NCBI RefSeq assembly: GCF_001262605.1
Contig: NZ_LGTC01000001.1
Span: 3,733,001 to 3,797,000 of the forward strand
Length of the DNA stretch: 64,000 bases
Source: Pseudobacteroides cellulosolvens ATCC 35603 = DSM 2933
GTDB lineage: Bacteria > Bacillota > Clostridia > Acetivibrionales > DSM-2933
Direction: 5' to 3'
The notes under the pieces were generated by a model, which did no database searches, had not been told where the DNA came from, and saw only the letters and a list, made by a program, of their open reading frames with translations. This document shows positions 30,501 through 38,737 of this stretch, piece by piece (position 1 is the first letter of the stretch; each line of letters begins with the position of its first letter). A program made the position numbers and the translations under genes.

Positions 30501-33215
30501 AACTGTTATAATGCTGTTAAAGCTTTCGTCTTGGCTTTCTGCACTGAATGAACCTCCAAGCAATGTGCCACTGGCATCGTATACCTGCATGTCATAGTCG
30601 CAGCCTAATGGAATGCTTTTCATAGTTACAGCTAGTTTTCCTGTTTTAGTAGTGTCTAGTACAAACCAGTCTTCATCAGTGTTTATATTGATTGTAGGTG
30701 TAATAATTGTATTATCTCCCAAAGCTTTTGCTGTTTCCTTACTATCATTTGCCTCAAAACTATCTGGAGCTTTTTCTGTTGAATATACCATTAGCTGGTA
30801 GTTGTGATGTGCCGAACTGGTGCTGTAGGTATATGGCTGCATATCAATAAAATGGATTCCAGTTTTAGCCGCAGTAAAGTTTATATTTTCATCATAATTC
30901 GAGCCGTTTACCGAATAACCAACATAGTTTAATACATCATCTAAAAGGCTAATATCATAGTCCTCTCCTGCCGCCATGCCCTTAAGACTTATTGAATATG
31001 TCTTTCCTGCTGTAAAGTTAACAGTATAATAATCATGAGTAGTTCCATTTGCAGTACCAAAAACAGTACACTCTCCTATTGTTTGTGCTGTTACAAATGA
31101 GTGGTTCGAGCCATTGTCCATAACATAGCTGAGGGTATTTACATCCTGAACCTCAGTCCTATAAACTGATTCGACAACCGTTAATTGCTGTATAGGCTCA
31201 CCACCTAAATCACTAATATTCAAATTTTCCTTAACCGCCGATTCAAATACCCTTCCATCCCTGGCTGTAGAAATAACCTTACAGAATTTTATACTATCAA
31301 TGTCGTCAATCTTTAATGTTATTTGGTGTTTTGTTGTAAATTCTGGATATGATATTTTCTTTTCCAGATTGGTAGTAGATCCATAAAGAAGTACTGAGTC
31401 TGCTTCAATGCCAGTAGTCCATGATACTGATACAAAGTTTCCCTTCATTTTGTTGATGTTCAAGTTTTCTATTCCATTTTCACTGGATATATTGGAAATT
31501 CCTTTATTTATAAGAGCATCAATAAAAAGATTGTTTTCCACATTTAAAGGTTTTTCTGTTTTTCCAGTGCCTGCAAGACTTACATCACAAATATTTTGAG
31601 GCTCCTTTGACTTGTCTGTTGGTATTTGAGGTATCGGAGTCCCTGATGGCAAAGGAGTGCTTTCGTCTTCAGGTGCCTTGTTTATAAGTGCTGCGTAGGC
31701 ATTAAGCATTCCTGATGTTGAAACTTTTCCTGATAGGCTTGCAGTTTTGGTTACATTATTTAATATTCTTTCCTTAATTTCAGCAGCACTAAGTAATCCT
31801 TCATAGCTTTTTAATAAAGCAGCAACACCTGTTACCATTGGACAGGCCATTGATGTTCCGCTCAAATATCCATATTTGTTACCAGGAAGTGTGCTCAGAA
31901 TTGATGAACCAGGAGCTAAAATGTCCACTTTAGGACCATAATTGGAAAAGGCAGAGAGCTGTCCTTTATTGTCAATTGAACCTACTGTTATCATATTGGG
32001 AAGATTATATGCAGCGGGATATACAGGATTAGAATCAATACTTCTTCCTGCATTTCCAGCAGCAACTACAAATAGCATAGAACTGTTTGCCATGGCATCT
32101 CTCAAGGCTTCGTTGAAATTTGGGCCTCCCCAAGATAAATTCGCAATGTTCACACCTATTTTCTGGCAGTAATCTATTGCTTCAATGGCTTCACTAGTGT
32201 ATCCTGTATTTCCGCTTATGAATTTTAACGGAATAATTTTTACTTTTGGTGACACTCCTACAACTCCGACATTATTCATTCCAGCTGCAATAATTCCTGC
32301 AATATGAGTTCCGTGAGTATCTTCAGCCTCAGATGTGAATACATTGTTTGAATCTGCCGCAAAGTTCCATCCATGCAGATCATTTGTATATCCGTTTCCA
32401 TCATCATCCAAATCATTAGATTGCTCGTTTGGATTTTTATATATTGCACCAACAAGATCAACATGATTGATATCTACTCCGGAATCTATAATTGCTACCT
32501 TGACAGTATCAGAGCCTTTTGTTTTACTCCATGAATTTACAGCATTTATATCCACTCCCGCTGTGCCTGCCTGACCGTCTATAGTTTGTCCAAAATTATG
32601 CAAATACCATTCCTCGGTGAACTTTTCATCCGAAGGTACTTCCATCAACTCCAGTTTGTAGTTGGGTTGTGCGTATTCTACATTTGGATCTTTTTTAAGT
32701 TCATCAATAACGTTTGAAAGTTCACTCTCATCTGAAACTTCTATGGTTTCAAGCTTGAGCTTTTTGCTCCAATGCTTAGATTTAAAAGACAACTTTTTCT
32801 TTTTCGTACTGAGATTTTTTTTGGTATTTTCTTTCTTGTTTATATCTTTATACTTTACTATAATTTCTTTTTTGTCTTTCCTGCTATCAGCCTCTGTCAG
32901 ATCAGTAAATTTTACTGAATCAAACTGGTTGCTGCTATTTTCTGTTTGTACAGATGCTAAATTTGTAACCTTATTTGGAACTTGTTTGATGTTCGGTAAT
33001 AATGTCGGTGCTACTGATGCTTTTTTTGCTGTATCCTCAAGTGACTTTCTGATTGGATCATTTAATGGATTATACACTGATGATTGACCTGTAGGAGCAG
33101 ATACAGACTTTTTCTGCGATGAAAATTGAGCAGCATTTACTGTAACTGGCCCTAAAATTATTTCTGCAATCAGAGTAAACATTACTCCTGCTGAAATTAA
33201 TCTTCTTTTTAACAA
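24597..33215 (-). CDS. Giant secreted polymorphic toxin: subtilase, PPC, cohesin-like, dockerin, RCC1-like, Hint and C-terminal toxin
   Basis: 2872 residues. Signal peptide 1-28. An inhibitor-I9-like propeptide (about 105-200) precedes a subtilisin domain with catalytic D244 (AIIDSGVD), H301 (DTHGTHIAG) and S455 (LSGTSMACPM). PPC-type domains cover about 700-1055. A cohesin-like domain (about 1059-1200; GDYITLSIKAD, YQVNLKYDPSVV) and a carboxypeptidase-regulatory-like domain follow. A type I dockerin at about 1343-1400 has two calcium repeats (GDLNEDASINMYDIVMLAKS; GDLNKDNAINMNDVIVMAKH). RCC1-like repeats are at about 1455-1775, and a peptidoglycan-binding-like motif near 2076-2122. A pretoxin-Hint domain (2639-2774) runs from CFTGGTLVE to VHNWC. 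The last 98 residues are a toxin domain with LNDHFTEHGSKIGAKTEEEY and VYDPDTNTFGSYNEDG, resembling BECR-fold RNase toxins. The start is TTG after GGGGAGG. The Hint domain probably releases the toxin. Confidence 0.9.
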   Translation of the reverse strand: MLKRRLISAGVMFTLIAEIILGPVTVNAAQFSSQKKSVSAPTGQSSVYNPLNDPIRKSLEDTAKKASVAPTLLPNIKQVPNKVTNLASVQTENSSNQFDSVKFTDLTEADSRKDKKEIIVKYKDINKKENTKKNLSTKKKKLSFKSKHWSKKLKLETIEVSDESELSNVIDELKKDPNVEYAQPNYKLELMEVPSDEKFTEEWYLHNFGQTIDGQAGTAGVDINAVNSWSKTKGSDTVKVAIIDSGVDINHVDLVGAIYKNPNEQSNDLDDDGNGYTNDLHGWNFAADSNNVFTSEAEDTHGTHIAGIIAAGMNNVGVVGVSPKVKIIPLKFISGNTGYTSEAIEAIDYCQKIGVNIANLSWGGPNFNEALRDAMANSSMLFVVAAGNAGRSIDSNPVYPAAYNLPNMITVGSIDNKGQLSAFSNYGPKVDILAPGSSILSTLPGNKYGYLSGTSMACPMVTGVAALLKSYEGLLSAAEIKERILNNVTKTASLSGKVSTSGMLNAYAALINKAPEDESTPLPSGTPIPQIPTDKSKEPQNICDVSLAGTGKTEKPLNVENNLFIDALINKGISNISSENGIENLNINKMKGNFVSVSWTTGIEADSVLLYGSTTNLEKKISYPEFTTKHQITLKIDDIDSIKFCKVISTARDGRVFESAVKENLNISDLGGEPIQQLTVVESVYRTEVQDVNTLSYVMDNGSNHSFVTAQTIGECTVFGTANGTTHDYYTVNFTAGKTYSISLKGMAAGEDYDISLLDDVLNYVGYSVNGSNYDENINFTAAKTGIHFIDMQPYTYSTSSAHHNYQLMVYSTEKAPDSFEANDSKETAKALGDNTIITPTININTDEDWFVLDTTKTGKLAVTMKSIPLGCDYDMQVYDASGTLLGGSFSAESQDESFNSIITVPGKYYVRVYSYTGSNASDTYELKAGVYTPDQYEVNDDIYNVNNQDKPLISLNSCINGTMDNQDDIDCYKISLASSTNIGIRLQNIPSDMDCDLVIYTYSNGNFTEVGRSIVGSNADESVVSQLAAGSYFIKVYSYYGSSESQTYKLSVYDENVGTASMESDKSTANVGDYITLSIKADTITNLAGYQVNLKYDPSVVMPVDYTNTPFDTSTYPMCGNILVNPKYSPFPSAMNNINSGILNFGTCYMNMDDYRTAGMAENTGTLAVVRFKVLRANQIKIQFENTPSMPNSPNGIAFYDWYGNALKCNLNQTLVANEGLPVNPQAVTSSSIEDDIGFKLNVDDYTISGYISPEISSSLKSGFRIAIYETTDFNETTDFNKKDGNGLFTDVNGYFSFNFSPVSINSYKIIISKPGYLRREITNVMVSSNIIVGTSDKPVTIWAGDLNEDASINMYDIVMLAKSFNKINTDFGFNDAGDLNKDNAINMNDVIVMAKHFNSISSTYQEVNIVYQGAEYIDFLSIYPFYDDYIADPRLDEFKTLALKSDGTIWDIQGLPVKLDGFNNLKRLFYTYRDQILGISKDDGSILKINIENNSNVTYTSLKNVKKVVGGINETLYLTDDGILYIDGYNHGGVGLNYEKYALISETKMVSGLPAGKKVVDIAALRKTFLILLDDGTVYGFGYNSYCILNPEIGEDQCIFEPIKISGLDNILQIAVSDSSAHALKNDGTILSWGSFSAALGIGKLDKVSGRTYKNGEIILPTMIEDLSGLRTVAIDSSHGNLAAIKEDGSLWMCGSNSDSNLGMGVDGYPVYVLTENTLIKDVEKIYLEDYYSYVQKKDTSLWAWGYNGEGQLGINNKIDQAVPVMFSKRHDCDLRDIIIDPYPKEGSEIDLAGYNIFNTDSSEYTMSLPTNTDIANLFVDYGAGYVTVSKINSFPYTSKLTKISTDNLVKRSYTINILAPSNTYYTSANGSIDFGGDIDFFKVYLKAGKTFCIYSNGNTDTYLEVKGYDLSVLASNDDSETDTNFYVTFTPTQSEFYYLAVSHYDSEAGTGEYTICVSDRSERGLQNGEEYLDELVDEVDGELRKDQTNYIVTIRGTNSAIFPNSSYRVDPFDGRVIVNLVDFIKKFPGVLLDIRSNSFTEPITMTVTNSEWQYKINDEEFGAHDEVEESLWGNVYRIKTTLRLLGCGKKVDSDGKTIKLNKTRFFDIDTLWAVKDFQRIFMRTEENGKVEEKEAKELSKYFLMQRLSEFAGESGWIKEDGARVREYLSKCLFTGPNFTGFFEYRKEDSIDRIYYKDDVNTPLVRLDISGVKFIPKDGKCYAKIIDIEKAAAAYRQATNIPNVTLDGPYNQQEYSVGQIINIKATGINCDHIAVYINGKYIASQSGKKFNYDYKVPQKGSYKIYVVGRNVPGSTGGSLVASKIVKVECVSQPRFTLRVINSIGREVIYHYNATPKTPKFMLNALLIDNPVYLAQRKSVSDKPLETLEWYYGQVGPAWIQVLASMLKDVKVEFDNGQYTFKEYMDISNNIRDMLKCSLDGYASLFKQYLASGPEDIGWDTYFRDRGFRIICSDESYTNGNTIDEISSFIAALNGYVNLPILQAQQVYDLCMVAGSLVSVFSELGQIISSSDEFAQTTVMKALNRQLKKLESATIQAEKNAIITKTASVVNTAAETMEEVAPLLEGASEAELQEAIAVVDSELDELGAAKTQAEIEAIEERIPYRVEEAIEECGGGNCFTGGTLVETKDGFKDIREVQVGDEIFDENPQTGEKGIGKVTHVFVKDTQILVHVYIGNIKINTTPTHPFWVEAKGWTAAEKLVQGDKVKLISNEFAGITGVSKEQLEEPVKVYNFEVEGLHTYFVSSKGVLVHNWCNPGPHNWANEDTLNDHFTEHGSKIGAKTEEEYAKMANDFYNNADLYLQKVDDDGVLRVYDPDTNTFGSYNEDGYTITFFKPDDKMKYWKAQQGEEIF
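29371..29406. repeat. 18-bp tandem duplication inside the toxin gene
   Basis: TTAAAATCAGTTGTTTCA occurs twice head to tail, giving a duplicated ETTDFN in the protein just before the dockerin. It keeps the frame and looks like a recent slippage event in a linker-like loop. Confidence 0.8.
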
Positions 33216-33487
33216 AATAAGACCTCCCCTTAATTAAAATTATCATTTTTAAAGAATAATTGATTTGTTTTACTAGACTTGGGACGGTAAGTTAAAATTA
33301 TAGATCGATAAAGAGCAATAAAGTTCTTCCGTAACTAGCTTAGCTAAATACTAAAGACCTATTTAAAATAAAAAAGCACCATGAAAAAGTATTGAATTAA
33401 TTGGCATAGAAAGATTATAGGTGAGATATATTATACCTTGTTATATAAACACTAAGATGGATAGCTTTGATATTCACATATATTTTA

Positions 33488-34617
33488 ACGTGAGTTCGAT
33501 AAAATAAGTGCCATAATTAACCATACTCATAGATTATAATTAAGTAAGGCTTTAGTTTCTTGAATTCTGAAGCCTTTTTATTATGAAAAGCAACCTTAGA
33601 GTGTGGCAACAAGAATGCTTTTACTAAACTTTAAGCTTGGTTTGCTCGGCAAAAAGCTATACGCAGCAATACCAGCTACAACATTAGTTAAAAAGTTTGT
33701 AAAGCTTCTATGCCTAGTATGTTCAATCTGGCAAGTATTTTTCAGAAAATCATTTATTGTCTCAATAAGAGCTCGCTTTCTGAGTAGAAGCTTTTCTTCT
33801 ATATCAATTAGCTTATTTTTCATGTTCTTTTTTATCTTGGTTATTAGCTTTATCCCTCGATCATACAACTTTTTAAACAAAGGCTGTGATAAATAGCCCT
33901 TATCTCCAAAAAGTTTTCCAAACAGGTCTTTTGTAAGTATATCTATTACCTTTGAGTCTCTATCATCTATATCACCCGGTGTTAAAAAGAATGATAAAAT
34001 TTCTCCTATTTCATTTACTACAATGTGCAGCTTAAACCCATAGAACCAACCTGTAGAAGATTTACCTCTCTGAGCAATCTCTTTAAAAACTTTGTGAGAG
34101 TGAATTCTTCTGTTATCACAAACATCTAATGTCGTAGAGTCAATAAAGGAAATTCCTGTTGTCTTGCCTAGTCTATATTTTTGTGTGTATAATATTAATG
34201 GAATTAGTGCTTGTTGCATTAACTCTACAAACCTTGTATAACTTACAAGGCTCGGAAAGTACCCATTTAATCTTTTACAGACAAATTCTTTATAATAATG
34301 CTTAAAGTTTCTATAACTCGAATGATGAAAATATATTGTTATTGTCATTACTTCACTTAATGTCATCATTCTTGAAATGTTAAAGAGGTTAGGTTCCTGC
34401 AGTCTATTATCAGTAACCAAATGATGCTTTAAATAGTTGTCGAGCCTAATGCAAAAATCATCAGTATCGCAGAAAATTTTAATAAGTAAATCTTCCATGA
34501 AGCTCCATCTCCCTCTGTTAAATTTGTTTTGCCAACATTGATTATACAGATTCGGACAGGAGCTTCATTTTTCATTTCTGTTTCATTCTTATTACAATCA
34601 TATTATCGAACTCACGT
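33488..34617 (-). mobile_element. IS982-family insertion sequence with 7-bp target duplication
   Basis: An 1130-bp element with terminal repeats ACGTGAGTTCGATAA and TTATCGAACTCACGT. It is flanked on both sides by TATTTTA (33481-33487 and 34618-34624), a clean target duplication of the size expected for IS982 elements. It sits about 270 bases upstream of the giant toxin gene, in the same orientation, and could alter its promoter region. Confidence 0.93.
33596..34498 (-). CDS. IS982-family transposase
   Basis: The 300-residue protein follows the IS982 DDE transposase plan. Its N-terminal region is DDFCIRLDNYLK and LSEVMTITIYFHHS. A first D lies in GISFIDSTTLDVCDNR, a second in GFFLTPGD-like 'SFFLTPGDIDDRDSK', a GDKGY motif in KLFGDKGYLSQPLF, and the catalytic E in RALIETINDFLK. 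It has the full usual length and no interruption, so with intact ends and target duplication the element may be active. Confidence 0.92.
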   Translation of the reverse strand: MEDLLIKIFCDTDDFCIRLDNYLKHHLVTDNRLQEPNLFNISRMMTLSEVMTITIYFHHSSYRNFKHYYKEFVCKRLNGYFPSLVSYTRFVELMQQALIPLILYTQKYRLGKTTGISFIDSTTLDVCDNRRIHSHKVFKEIAQRGKSSTGWFYGFKLHIVVNEIGEILSFFLTPGDIDDRDSKVIDILTKDLFGKLFGDKGYLSQPLFKKLYDRGIKLITKIKKNMKNKLIDIEEKLLLRKRALIETINDFLKNTCQIEHTRHRSFTNFLTNVVAGIAAYSFLPSKPSLKFSKSILVATL

Positions 34618-34930
34618 TATTTTAAAATTAATCTTATTATTGTTTATATAACTTCATCTTATTACCAATCAAGCCCCTATATCTAAATAAAACAAATGAT
34701 AATTATTTCTTCCAATCAATATAATAATAAACAAATTATATTTAGTCAACTATTATGATACATAATAACAAAATTTTAACTTGTTTCATTCCTGCTCTTT
34801 GGGGTGTTTTGCAATTAATCCGTTGATATCATAATATCACTTACAGGAGGCATGGAAAGTATACAATAAAACCTTTATAGTATACTTTCCATGCCCTGAA
34901 TCTGTAAGCCTACTGCAAAGACTGCTCATA
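34618..34930. repeat. Inner boundary of island A, right side, with 15-bp hairpin
   Basis: There is no gene here. A perfect 15-bp stem (GCATGGAAAGTATAC at 34850-34864 with GTATACTTTCCATGC at 34880-34894) lies between ACTTACAGGAG and CCTGAATCTGTAAG. This is the same frame as the left-side element at 23980-24050 but with a different stem sequence. The stretch 34618-34830 shows nothing recognisable. Confidence 0.65.
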
Positions 34931-35264
34931 AGATGCTATTAAGTAGCGTTATAGATTCTAAAGTACAGCTCCGTCAGCTTTTCTCTGGAATGGGGGGGAT
35001 ATCCATCAAAGACCTTCTCCGTGAGAGACTCCAGAGGAACTATTGAGGAATGAAGATTCTTTTATGGTTTACATATAAATAAAGATTCCATGTCATTATC
35101 CCTTACTCTGCAAGTTAGACCATTAATATGTTTCTGTTTTATTTCTTTATCAGTAATATTATGGTCCTCTGATTTTACCTGCTGGTTTCTAGAAACATTA
35201 ATAAGGCTAGGAAAAGCCCAGCCAACTATCAAAAACATTATTTCAATTCTTTATAATAAAAGTT

Positions 35265-35408
35265 CTATTTCCACCCATTTGCTGCTAAGATCTTATCTGG
35301 AATTCTCAACTGTAACTGCATGTCAATTTCTTTCCAAAAGTTAGTTGAATCACAATTATCATCCCATTGAAGACAGTCTTGAAACCCAATAACTAAACTG
35401 GAAAAAAA
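35265..35408 (-). pseudogene. C-terminal remnant of an unknown gene (right arm)
   Basis: Right-arm copy of 23480-23623, containing GFQDCLQWDDNC and ending AANGWK before the stop, with no start codon. Same decay as in the left arm. Confidence 0.4.
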
Positions 35409-35690
35409 TATTATAATTTTTGTATTTTTATTATGCTACTCTAATGTTTCACTCGAATTTATATAGCTCTGGGAATTATTGCATAAAAATCCGGTGTTAC
35501 AATTGTGTCATAGCATTCCGGCAATAATTCTACATGTAGAGTGTGCCTGTAAGGCACACGATATTCAGCAAGGAAACCTTGCATAGTAAGGCCTAGCCAG
35601 CCGCTATTACCAAGTCTTTGGTTTAAGCGTAGGACAGGGAGCAAACGAGCCAAAATCCGATAGGGTGAAGTGATTGAGCCTCGATAGTAG

Positions 35691-35828
35691 ATTAAGAATG
35701 AGTACGCCTTATTGGCACAAGCAATGGAGAAATGTAAAGATGATAATGGTGAGAAGAAATATAAACCGTCTATGGTATATGATTGGATTGACCATGTGAG
35801 GAAATTAGGTTTAGGGCAGGTGTTTTAA
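35691..35828 (+). pseudogene. C-terminal remnant of an unknown gene (right arm)
   Basis: Right-arm copy of 23060-23197, ending VRKLGLGQVF before TAA 35826-35828. No start codon is available. Confidence 0.45.
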
Positions 35829-35899
35829 ATACTCTATAATTTTATATTATCCACGTATTCCAATTAAACTAATAATGAGTAGTTAAAGAATATGCACTT

Positions 35900-36363
35900 A
35901 TGGCTATGTTCCGAGAATTCATGAAAAGCAATTATAAAGTATGTAATGGAGAAAATAAATGTATGGCTATGAATAATAAATCTATTTTAGATTTTAATGA
36001 TTACTCTACATTTAAAACAGAATATGATATGAGAATTTCTAGTTCAAAAGCTGAATACTTTCACAGTAAAATCTGATGATGTCTTTTTTGTTTCAAAAAT
36101 GCTGTAAAGGAATATGATTCATTTAAGCATTTACATATATTTTTTAACCATTGCGTGAAATTCATTAAACAGTTTGGCAATGTAACTGTGGATGGTGGAA
36201 AATTGATTTTTATAGTTATATGGTTATATGGAACAGGAAGGTAGATAAAGATTGGTATAAATCAGTATATAGTTCTCAATTAAAGAAGTTTACTATTAGC
36301 GATAAGAATATTCCAATAAATACCTTATCTTCATATTTAGAGAAACATGAAGATAAGGTATGA
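35900..36363 (+). pseudogene. Decayed gene in right arm of island A
   Basis: Right-arm copy of 22525-22988: ATG 35900, then about 50 codons, then continuation in shifted frames to TGA 36361-36363. The lesions are the same as in the left arm. Confidence 0.55.
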
Positions 36364-36409
36364 GATTAATGATGGCAAATTAACTGTAAAAAATATATTT
36401 TTGCATGTG

Positions 36410-36610
36410 ATTTCTTCAAAGATCACCCAAGAATCACTTACAGGGCAGTTGCTGCTCTGACTCTACAAGTCACTGTGAAGTCACTTCGCAAGCTTCTTTA
36501 AAGCCACCTGCGAAGATTTTAAAGTATGGCTCCTTTAGCGAGTTCTAAAGAATGGGGGCAAAAGGCTCGGATTCCGCTTCGTGAGAAGCTTTAATGCAGA
36601 TTCGGAGAAA
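36410..36610. repeat. Conserved noncoding hairpin element, copy A1-right
   Basis: Mirror copy of 22250-22480, with the block ending CCCCCATTCTTTAGAACTCG (read on the minus strand) at about 36535-36558 and the ACAGGG/CTGCTCTGACTC frame at about 36436-36470. Confidence 0.6.
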
Positions 36611-36791
36611 CGCTTATCAACTTCTTTAAATCAAGTGTATATTATTTGGGAAAAAAGCCAGATATTCTGCTAGAAATCCTCTGATTTTAACATCAACCAA
36701 TTATTTTGAACTATTTTCTATGTATAATTGTATTTTTACTCGATAATTTATATAATTTAACCATGATATAGAAATATTGGGGGATATTCAT

Positions 36792-37375
36792 ATGTTACAG
36801 ATACTAAAGGATTTTTTTGGGAGTATTAACTGGTCAACGGTTATTACAGCAATTCCCATCAGTGCTCTTGTGGGTTCGTTTTTTACCTATATGCTTAATG
36901 GAAGAAGAGAGAAACAAAAATCAAAAAAAGAAATAATTAGAAGTGCTAAAATTATTAATCTTGACCTTATACTGCAACATTTGAAGGGATAAGAGTTCAA
37001 AATGAAATTCCATTGCCGCATATCGGTAAAGCTCCTGAATGTATTCCATTAAACTCTAATTATCCAAATTTAATTAATGTAATAAGCGAAAAATTAACTC
37101 CAAAAGAATTAATGTTATTAAATAAGACATATGGTATTTTAGAAAAAATAAAACAAGATATTTTAAAGTATAATTACACATTAGATTCAATAGCTAATAG
37201 CGGAATTAGAATGTCGTATAAAATTTTGTTAGTTGAGTTATTTGACGGAAATCTAGAGGAATTAAAAAACTTAAAGGGAAAAGACTATGATTCAAGAGAA
37301 TTAATGGACTTAATGGGTGACAGATATAAAAGTTTATTCGAAAAAATAGATAAAATATCAGATGAAAAGATATAA
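36792..37375 (+). pseudogene. Membrane-anchored hypothetical protein, frameshifted (right-arm copy)
   Basis: Right-arm copy of 21513-22096. ATG 36792 follows GGGGGA. The first frame ends at TAA after ILQHLKG, and the second encodes IGKAPECIPLNSNYPNL onward to TAA at 37373-37375. One missing T separates them, as in the other arm. Confidence 0.7.
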
Positions 37376-37442
37376 TAGTTATAATTTTACACAGTCTATC
37401 AAGAGACCGTTGTTGCATTATACTTATAACCAATATACAGCA

Positions 37443-37481
37443 TTTCTGGTCCCCTGATATTCCTTAATGGCTTTCCAGAAA
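37443..37481. repeat. Dispersed short repeat, copy R3 (right end of island A)
   Basis: TTTCTGGTCCCCTGATATTC then CTTAATGGCTTTCCAGAAA. The outer TTTCTGG and CCAGAAA pair, so the unit is itself a weak palindrome. Confidence 0.8.
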
Positions 37482-37540
37482 CAGAATTTCCATCAGAGAT
37501 TTCCGGTATACCAAATTAAACATTAAAATTAATGCGGTTG

Positions 37541-37570
37541 GACTGCTGATATTCTCTGCTGGTTTCCGTG
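37541..37570. repeat. Dispersed short repeat, copy R4
   Basis: GACTGCTGATATTCTCTGCT then GGTTTCCGTG. It shares the TGATATTC core but has the second type of right half (CTCTGCTGGTTTCC), seen also in R5 and R8. It lies just past the stop of the PfkB gene. Confidence 0.65.
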
Positions 37571-37581
37571 GTATTAATACT

Positions 37582-38514
37582 TCAGTTAATATCTGAAAGT
37601 CCGCCATTCATTAGGTAAGTAACTTCTTCTAGAGATGGAGGATTAGAGGCTAAAGGAAATCTTGTACATACAGAAGCTGCTGTTGCAGCAGCAAATTTAA
37701 CTGTTTTCTCATCATCCCAACCTTTAAAAATACCGTAAACAACTCCTGCCCTGAAAGTATCTCCTGCACCTAATGTACTTTTCACATGAACCTTATAAGG
37801 GATAAATCTATTGACCTTGCTCCCTTTTCTGCCATAAAGAATTTCCTGTGCACCAAAAGTAAAGATTACAAGGTCTTTGCTCATATTGGTATATCTTTTA
37901 AACAAACTATCAATGTCTTCTTGTGGAAAATTATTCTTTATAAACTCATTTGATATAATAGCAGCAGCTGCATTTTTAAAAATTTCGCTGTCCGGCATAC
38001 AGTCTATTGTTATATAGCTTTTTCCTTCCTCAACGCAGAATTTTGAAGCTAATGTCGATTCCTCATTAAAAAACGGATCTATCGAAACAATTTTTGATCT
38101 TCGTATGGTTTCTCTATCAGGTATATTCCATCTCTTCGGCCCCCTAAAATAATTTGCAAATTTACCGAAAACAGTCCTGGAATTTTTATCGATCAATACC
38201 ATATCTTCTACCCCGTCATAGGTTGAATCATAAGTTAATCCAGTACAATCTATTCCCCATTTATTATAGAACTGAAGGATATTGTTTTTTGTTTTCATAC
38301 CAAGAAATGGCCCGTCAAGCTTAACATTAAGGCCAAACTTAGCAAGAACTAGTGCTGAGTTACCGCTTTCACCTCCTGGAACATTGTAGGACTCCGTTAT
38401 TTCACAGTAACTGTCAGATTCCGGATATAGTCCATCTAAAAGGTGAAGTGTAGACCACACAGTCATTCCATAAAGATAAACATCTAGTTCCTTCTTTAAA
38501 ATTTTCGTTGGCAT
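37582..38514 (-). CDS. PfkB-family carbohydrate kinase
   Basis: The 310-residue protein has the PfkB N-terminal glycine motif (NVPGGESGNSALVLAKFGL) and the C-terminal signature with the catalytic Asp (STLGAGDTFRAGVVYGIFKG). This family phosphorylates sugars or nucleosides with ATP; the substrate cannot be assigned. The start is well set by AGGAGGGC before ATG. It lies in the single-copy stretch between islands A and B, bracketed by repeat units R4 and R5, and appears intact. Confidence 0.88.
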   Translation of the reverse strand: MPTKILKKELDVYLYGMTVWSTLHLLDGLYPESDSYCEITESYNVPGGESGNSALVLAKFGLNVKLDGPFLGMKTKNNILQFYNKWGIDCTGLTYDSTYDGVEDMVLIDKNSRTVFGKFANYFRGPKRWNIPDRETIRRSKIVSIDPFFNEESTLASKFCVEEGKSYITIDCMPDSEIFKNAAAAIISNEFIKNNFPQEDIDSLFKRYTNMSKDLVIFTFGAQEILYGRKGSKVNRFIPYKVHVKSTLGAGDTFRAGVVYGIFKGWDDEKTVKFAAATAASVCTRFPLASNPPSLEEVTYLMNGGLSDIN

Positions 38515-38645
38515 CTTTAAGCCCTCCTTTTATAGGATTTGAGTTTTACACTATCTTTTATTTTAATAAAAAATTTTATAAGGTTTTGTTCCCCCCACTT
38601 CCTGTATCCATACACAAAAAATTGAATTTCAATGGAAGTTTTCAT

Positions 38646-38680
38646 GCTGGACTGCTGATATTCTCTGCTGGTTTTCAGAC
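38646..38680. repeat. Dispersed short repeat, copy R5
   Basis: GCTGGACTGCTGATATTCTC then TGCTGGTTTTCAG. It is nearly the same as R4, so the PfkB gene is bracketed by two direct copies about 1.1 kb apart. Confidence 0.65.
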
Positions 38681-38737
38681 CTACAATTGAATTCAAATTA
38701 GCTCTGCATGTATACATCTATAACTCCGTTGTTTGGT

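Larger units (their letters stand above)
34931..37476. repeat. Island A, right arm of long inverted repeat (2546 bp)
   Basis: Reverse-complement partner of 21412-23957. It contains conserved noncoding elements at about 34941-35030 and 36410-36610, the gene remnants and frameshifted gene listed separately, and ends in repeat unit R3. Arms of equal length with the same lesions point to a recent duplication or to continuing gene conversion. Confidence 0.93.
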
